Positions 60,654 to 64,000 of a DNA stretch of 64,000 nt are shown here, piece by piece; the stretch's first letter is position 1; each line of letters opens with the position of its first letter. The position numbers and the translations under genes were made by a program. The notes beneath the pieces are model-generated. The model did not search any database. It had not been told where the DNA came from and saw nothing but the letters and a program-made list of their open reading frames with translations. Where the stretch lies: assembly GCA_934778205.1 (NCBI GenBank), contig CAKVOD010000001.1, positions 1-64,000 of the forward strand. Direction: 5' to 3'. This DNA comes from an uncultured Clostridia bacterium (GTDB lineage Bacteria; Bacillota; Clostridia; Christensenellales; UBA1242).

Positions 60654-61313
60654 TTATTCGGCAACAACCATTGGCGCAAAGCGTAATTGTTCTATAGTGT
60701 TTATAACGGCGTCCGTATCATTAATACCTATTATTCCAATGTTGTAATATTTTGCACCAGTATTGTCTGTCTTTTTGTAATATTCAAGGTACGGTGACAC
60801 GTGCACCACCATAGGCGTAGCCCAATCGACAGGCTTGATAACATACAATTGAGCGTTACCCATACCATAAGAACCAGAGGTTGTTGTCACTTGCCCTGAG
60901 TCGTTGGTTTTATATGTATCAATTATTGTTCCACCAATCGAAAGTTTTGGAAACAATAATTTGCCATCACCAAAGTTCACAAAACGCAATTCAATATAGT
61001 CGTCACTCGTACATGTGGTCCCGCCGATGTTGCGTCCTTCTAATGAAATTTGCATATCATCGAAAACAGGTCCGTTTTGTCCCCAAGGTTTCCAATTTTG
61101 TATATAATTAATATCACTTTGCAATTCGTTATTGTTCTGCAAGAGTTCATCATATTGCGCTTGCAATTCTTCTAATTCGGCAGATTGTCCAGGCACTATG
61201 TCTTCGACACCATTGTTCTTGTTGTGTTTAAAGCCTCCAGTGGCAAACACGATACCCACAACAATCAACGCACAAATAATTACACTTAATATGCTTGTCA
61301 ATACTCTATTCAT
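60654..61313 (-). CDS. Membrane-anchored phage protein with coiled coil
   Basis: 219 residues. One N-terminal membrane/signal helix (LTSILSVIICALIVVGIVFATGG), a short coiled coil (ELEELQAQYDELLQNNNELQ), and a beta-rich extracytoplasmic domain with many Asn, Gly and Thr. Position after the Zot-like gene and topology suggest a virion or adsorption protein, such as a pIII or pVI counterpart. No family recognised. The SD is AGGGGTGG. It starts 9 bp after the next upstream gene. Confidence 0.65.
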   Translation of the reverse strand: MNRVLTSILSVIICALIVVGIVFATGGFKHNKNNGVEDIVPGQSAELEELQAQYDELLQNNNELQSDINYIQNWKPWGQNGPVFDDMQISLEGRNIGGTTCTSDDYIELRFVNFGDGKLLFPKLSIGGTIIDTYKTNDSGQVTTTSGSYGMGNAQLYVIKPVDWATPMVVHVSPYLEYYKKTDNTGAKYYNIGIIGINDTDAVINTIEQLRFAPMVVAE

Positions 61314-61322
61314 AGTCCACCC

Positions 61323-62147
61323 CTATATGCTGTAACTCCAGTTGTGATCGTCACATTGGGTTGATGTGCTATTGTACACGCCAATACAACTCATAACAAG
61401 TGGGTTGTTTACTTTTTCGCCCTTTGAGTTTGTAATATCAAAGAACTTTGACACGTCTACATTGACATTAATTGGCACGTCTTTGTCAATGTTGCTTACT
61501 GCATTGATTGCCGAAATTACAGCGTAATAGATGTAGCAGTTAACTTCCAACATATCGCGTTTTGGCGTTAATGTGTAATTAGCGCCACCAATATTGATAA
61601 CCGCTTTTGTCTCGGTCATTTTACCCCATACACTCTCACTCATCTTCAAATAAGAAACAAATGCAGGGTTTTTCTTTGTAGTTCCAATACCTACGCAATT
61701 ATTTGGCGCGTCAAAATATTGCACACTCATAATTGATTTTTTGTCAGAAATGTTGTAATATACCACAATACCACCTGTACCGTTGGCACTCGTCGAAAAT
61801 TGAATAAATGATTTATTGTCATATGGCGCTACCGCATTGAGTAGGTCATTTGCCTTGAAACGTAACGCTTGTGAATAGTCAGTTACTACAGTATCGACGT
61901 TTTCATTGTCAGCAATGCCTTCCGATGGGTCGTACTTGGTGTTGTTGCCAGTTGAAGGCTCAATTACAGTGTCTTTGACTGTAACATCAATTTTGTTGTT
62001 GTCAAGATTTGGGTTCCATACGCCAGTTATGTAGCGCACGTCGTTGTCATTTTTGCTTTTAACTGAGTTAAAAACTGAAAAACCTATAATAATTGCTAAT
62101 ACTACACATATGGTAGTAATAAGTATTGTTTTAAATTGTGAATTCAT
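61323..62147 (-). CDS. Membrane-anchored phage protein, candidate receptor-binding protein
   Basis: 274 residues. One N-terminal hydrophobic helix (TILITTICVVLAIIIGFSVF) and an extracytoplasmic, Asn/Asp/Thr-rich beta-type domain with a small C-terminal Cys pair (MSCIGVY, TQCDDHNW). The topology is N-in, C-out, opposite to classical pIII, which has a C-terminal anchor; a cleavable signal is possible. The SD is AAGGAGATATT. No family recognised. Confidence 0.65.
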   Translation of the reverse strand: MNSQFKTILITTICVVLAIIIGFSVFNSVKSKNDNDVRYITGVWNPNLDNNKIDVTVKDTVIEPSTGNNTKYDPSEGIADNENVDTVVTDYSQALRFKANDLLNAVAPYDNKSFIQFSTSANGTGGIVVYYNISDKKSIMSVQYFDAPNNCVGIGTTKKNPAFVSYLKMSESVWGKMTETKAVINIGGANYTLTPKRDMLEVNCYIYYAVISAINAVSNIDKDVPINVNVDVSKFFDITNSKGEKVNNPLVMSCIGVYNSTSTQCDDHNWSYSI

Positions 62148-62166
62148 AATATCTCCTTATTAATTG

Positions 62167-62331
62167 TTAAAATAATTGTAATATACCGCTAAAGCCTGTC
62201 CAGTCTACAATCTTGGCAACCCACGTCAATGCGGTTGCCATTATTTTGAACACCCACGCCATAGCAGATATGATTGGCGGTCCAAATAAAACCACCAGTA
62301 AGACAAAGGCAAAAAAATTAAATATGTTCAT
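62167..62331 (-). CDS. 54-residue hydrophobic phage protein, coat-protein candidate
   Basis: The ATG at 62331 follows GGGAG and overlaps the stop of the previous gene (TAATATG), so it is translationally coupled. The product is 54 residues: a hydrophobic N-terminal helix (FFAFVLLVVLFGPP), then an amphipathic region with three Trp and two Lys (WVFKI, TWVAK, VDWTG) and a hydrophobic end. Size and hydrophobicity fit an inovirus coat or minor tip protein (pVIII, pVII/pIX class). The usual acidic-TM-basic order of pVIII is not obvious. It is too short for routine gene calling, but SD and coupling are convincing. Confidence 0.65.
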   Translation of the reverse strand: MNIFNFFAFVLLVVLFGPPIISAMAWVFKIMATALTWVAKIVDWTGFSGILQLF

Positions 62332-62332
62332 A

Positions 62333-62653
62333 TTAATAACTCCCATTGTCTATGTACTGCCCGTCCATTAGATAACACTTGTTGCTTGACTTGTGCTTGT
62401 CATAGAACGCCATTACTCGATTTTTTGTGTTTGTTGGTATTGTGTTTAAGTCCTGCAGGAACGAACGTTTTGTTGCACCAGTTTTGCGGTCCTTTGTGTT
62501 TTTGAACACAAACGGCACGTCTTTTGAAACGACACCAAACACACCCTTTTTTAGTTTCTTTGTACGTTTGTCATATGCAGCACTGCTACTAACAGCATAC
62601 AAATTGTTTAAATTTTGTTTTTTCCTTTGATAATTTCGTTTTTTTTCTGTCAT
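62333..62653 (-). CDS. Basic phage protein
   Basis: 106 residues, strongly basic throughout (N-terminus EKKRNYQRKKQN; middle KRTKKLKKGV, KNTKDRKTG). It is likely a nucleic-acid-binding protein. No family recognised. SD GGAGGTG lies 10 nt before the ATG. The opposed RNA candidate (62694-62821) originates in its leader. Confidence 0.65.
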   Translation of the reverse strand: MTEKKRNYQRKKQNLNNLYAVSSSAAYDKRTKKLKKGVFGVVSKDVPFVFKNTKDRKTGATKRSFLQDLNTIPTNTKNRVMAFYDKHKSSNKCYLMDGQYIDNGSY

Positions 62654-62658
62654 ATCAC

Positions 62659-62687
62659 TTTACACCTCCATATTTTTATGATATACT
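62659..62687 (+). promoter_or_regulatory. Plus-strand promoter opposing the phage operon
   Basis: TTTACA (62659-62664), 17-bp spacer and TATACT (62682-62687). It reads rightward, against all phage genes, into a stretch ending in a good plus-strand terminator. Confidence 0.65.
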
Positions 62688-62693
62688 TACTTT

Positions 62694-62821
62694 GCATCCG
62701 TTGGGGTCACAAACGACCAAAGGAACAAGTACGTCTGTAGTTCCCGAGCGGAGTAAGTTAGGGTGCTGAAATATCGGCTGTGAGGCTCCGCAAGGTGTTG
62801 CATAATACAACACCTTTTTTT
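62694..62821 (+). ncRNA. Candidate structured small RNA, antisense to the phage operon
   Basis: A plus-strand transcript of about 128 nt is bounded by a promoter (62659-62687) and a Rho-independent terminator (AAGGTGTTG 62792-62800 / CAACACCTT 62808-62816, then T7). Predicted inner helices are GGTC/GACC (62705/62715), GGAAC/GTTCC (62722/62740) and GCGGAG/CTCCGC (62748/62786), the last enclosing GCTGA/TCGGC. The stretch has no plus-strand ORF and lies between two phage genes on the opposite strand. It may control copy number or gene expression, or prime complementary-strand synthesis. Confidence 0.6.
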
Positions 62822-62836
62822 GTTGCCTCATAGAGG

Positions 62837-63190
62837 TTATTTGCTCAATGTTTTTGGCATTGGAAGTTGGCTATCAAACAACTTTTCAAAGGCAAGGCAA
62901 CATTTGTTCGCTGTACTGCTCAAGTCGTCTAGTGATACATAGCATTTGACAACGTCTCCTAGTCGCAACGCGTCTACCGCTGTATCTAGTTCTTCAGGTA
63001 CTGTGAGGCGTACAACCTCGCCAGAGCCGTAGCGGTTAATTTCCGCGACTTCGATATAATCAAATGTGCCACCACTCTTCCATTCGCCTTTGCGATGGGA
63101 AATAAAAAGTTTCGTGAACGGAAATGCGTTTTGCATTGCCATTTCTTCTGCTAGTGTTAGTTTTGTTTCTTTGTTAATCTCATTTGCCAT
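62837..63190 (-). CDS. Candidate phage ssDNA-binding protein (pV-like)
   Basis: 117 residues, no membrane helix. It has alternating beta-type segments (FTKLFISHR, GEVVRLTVPEELD, VVKCYVSLDDL) with aromatic and basic residues as in small OB-fold ssDNA-binding proteins. The assignment is inference from size, position between replication and structural genes and strand pattern; no sequence motif is diagnostic. It begins within the end of a 41-residue upstream gene (coupled). Confidence 0.5.
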   Translation of the reverse strand: MANEINKETKLTLAEEMAMQNAFPFTKLFISHRKGEWKSGGTFDYIEVAEINRYGSGEVVRLTVPEELDTAVDALRLGDVVKCYVSLDDLSSTANKCCLAFEKLFDSQLPMPKTLSK

Positions 63191-63305
63191 AGTTTAGAAT
63201 CTCCTTATAATTGCTAATTGTTATGATTTGTTTCTCGTTGTACTCTTTGTTTGTGCAGAGTCCTAATTTTTTTAGTGCGTTAAGTTTTTGCATTTTCAGT
63301 TCCAT
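63180..63305 (-). CDS. Short phage gene, 41 residues
   Basis: The ATG at 63305 follows AAAAGGAGATTAAAG, an excellent SD. The product is 41 residues, basic at the N-terminus (ELKMQKLNALKKLG) with no membrane segment. Its stop codon overlaps the start of the gene at 63190 by 8-11 bases in another frame, so it probably couples translation. No family recognised. Confidence 0.6.
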   Translation of the reverse strand: MELKMQKLNALKKLGLCTNKEYNEKQIITISNYKEILNYGK

Positions 63306-63320
63306 TCTTTAATCTCCTTT

Positions 63321-63515
63321 TTAGAACAATGATTTTTTCTTTCTCGTCACATGTTGTTTACCAGCGTTGTAACTCTCAGCTACACGGCTATCAGGGTTGC
63401 GCAAACCTTGCTCAATCAAACCCCAGTTGAACGCCATTTTTTCAACTTGCGTATACTTGCTTTTCTTGTAATTATTACGCTTGCCGTAATTGTTGTTGCG
63501 TCTACTATATGCCAC
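63321..63515 (-). CDS. Small highly basic phage protein
   Basis: 64 residues beginning with GTG, 6 nt after AAAGGAGGTGGAAT. The first 20 residues are Arg/Lys/Asn/Tyr-rich (SRRNNNYGKRNNYKKSKY), the C-terminus again basic (TRKKKSL). It is likely a DNA- or RNA-binding protein. No family recognised. Confidence 0.6.
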   Translation of the reverse strand: MAYSRRNNNYGKRNNYKKSKYTQVEKMAFNWGLIEQGLRNPDSRVAESYNAGKQHVTRKKKSLF

Positions 63516-63579
63516 ATTCCACCTCCTTTGAAAAAAAGAGGAAATACCACGGGCTAAAAGTTAAAATGTGTTGAACCAT
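63505..63579 (-). CDS. Possible 24-residue leader or tip peptide
   Basis: The ATG at 63579 follows AAAAAGGAGGAATAC, a very strong SD. The frame is only 24 codons with an aromatic-hydrophobic core (FSPWYFLFF), and its end overlaps the GTG start of the next gene. It could be a translation-coupling leader or a pVII/pIX-like minor coat protein. Confidence 0.4.
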   Translation of the reverse strand: MVQHILTFSPWYFLFFSKEVECGI

Positions 63580-63639
63580 GTATTCCTCCTTTTTAGTTAT
63601 TAAGCGTAATTTATCCGCGGTGCGCTCAGCCCGCAAATA

Positions 63640-64000
63640 TCATTTGACTACTTTGAGTCGTTTTTTTGTTGTGCTTATCTTGAGCCCAAACTCCTTGACA
63701 AGCAAGTTTTTGACACAATGCAAGTTTGCAACTACAATGTCCTTGAGTTCGTCGGGCTTTGTTTGCGCAAAGTCCATACCATTAAACAAGTCGATATACG
63801 CAACGATTGCGTCGTATGTTTCGTGACGTTCTGCAACGTCGGGTGTTGTGGCTTGTTGTTTTTCGTCGTCCTTTTCGATTGCCTCTTCTACCTTGTTGCT
63901 GTTCTTTGTTGCCTTGAACGCTTTGACCCATTCCCGCAACTGCTTTTGCGTCATGTTCGGGCTAATGTCACCACGGTCAAAGGCGTCTCGCACGTCATTA
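63640..64000 (-). CDS. Phage protein of unknown function, N-terminus cut by window edge
   Basis: The frame is open to the window edge (codons N-D-V before the GTG at 63993), so the true start may lie outside. At least 117 residues are visible: a short HTH-like or helical part (NMTQKQLREWVKAFKA), a charged linker (EEAIEKDDEKQQATT), and a helical C-terminal domain ending in a basic tail (KISTTKKRLKVVK). A regulatory or DNA-associated role is possible. No family recognised. Confidence 0.55.
   Translation of the reverse strand, partial: NDVRDAFDRGDISPNMTQKQLREWVKAFKATKNSNKVEEAIEKDDEKQQATTPDVAERHETYDAIVAYIDLFNGMDFAQTKPDELKDIVVANLHCVKNLLVKEFGLKISTTKKRLKVVK

Larger units (their letters stand above)
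57180..64000. mobile_element. Integrated inovirus-like (filamentous phage) element, left end at tRNA-Asn, right end outside window
   Basis: The leftward gene series contains the inovirus hallmark pair, an HUH replication initiator and a Zot/pI-type ATPase, plus an integrase next to a tRNA gene, small basic proteins, membrane-anchored secreted proteins, tiny hydrophobic proteins and structured noncoding blocks. The genes are tightly packed, often with overlapping start-stop codons, and almost all have strong SDs, unlike the leaderless host genes. Integrase-bearing inoviruses are known from several bacterial phyla. The duplicated attachment site should lie past the right window edge. Confidence 0.8.

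Overview
The window suggests a low-GC, Gram-positive, probably spore-related uncultured Bacillota (Clostridia-like, host-associated). The evidence is a conserved mrnC-rlmB-sigH block, a SpoIIQ-like M23 protein, SD-rich AT-rich genes, Listeria/InlB-type B-repeat and BspA-type LRR surface proteins, and SipW-type signal peptides. A narrower assignment (for example Christensenellales) is only a guess.

Layout. 1-5571: a segment bounded by a perfect inverted repeat of at least 77 bp that carries the start of two near-identical SipW-type secreted-protein genes. Between the arms lie a two-gene ATPase/TOPRIM (AbiL/RloAB-like) putative defence module and an InlB-repeat protein. 5539-8152: one of those secreted proteins, then a cluster of poorly known accessory genes headed by a uracil-DNA-glycosylase-fold-like protein. 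8251-9526: rplI and repeat-rich DNA, with a fold-back MITE-like element and a dispersed terminator-bearing repeat. 9527-19066: a long leftward housekeeping block (mrnC, rlmB, sigH-like, dnaX with an apparent -1 frameshift, ybaB, recR, two transglutaminase-like genes, an RluA-type pseudouridine synthase). 19162-31091: ZIP transporter, SpoIIQ-like protein, SsuABC-type importer, heterodimeric ABC exporter, recF and a TtcA-like gene. 31176-34991: a DUF4011-helicase-nuclease with the architecture of the hhe defence gene. 35710-51462: surface and envelope proteins (a 2,481-residue InlB/LRR protein, a lipoprotein, a SipW-type protein with a Hint domain and a 12-G tract, a DUF11 protein), a YbiT-type ABC-F ATPase, a GNAT and a Fic enzyme with iteron-like operators. 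51625-56703: an ABC export system whose ATPase is fused to a TMEM164/YwaF-like membrane domain.

From 57105 to the right edge: a tRNA-Asn gene followed by an integrated filamentous-phage (inovirus-like) element, read leftward. It has a tyrosine integrase, an HUH replication initiator, a Zot/pI-type morphogenesis ATPase, two membrane-anchored secreted proteins, several very small genes (including a 54-residue hydrophobic coat-like protein), a ssDNA-binding-protein candidate, three strongly structured noncoding stretches and an oppositely transcribed structured RNA candidate. Its right end lies outside the window.

A recurrent regulatory theme is seen across the chromosome. At least five genes (mrnC, the importer lipoprotein gene, recF, the nudix gene, the GNAT gene) have a -10 box only 6-7 nt before ATG and no Shine-Dalgarno sequence, which indicates leaderless mRNAs. 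All functional calls were made by reading motifs; no database search was possible.
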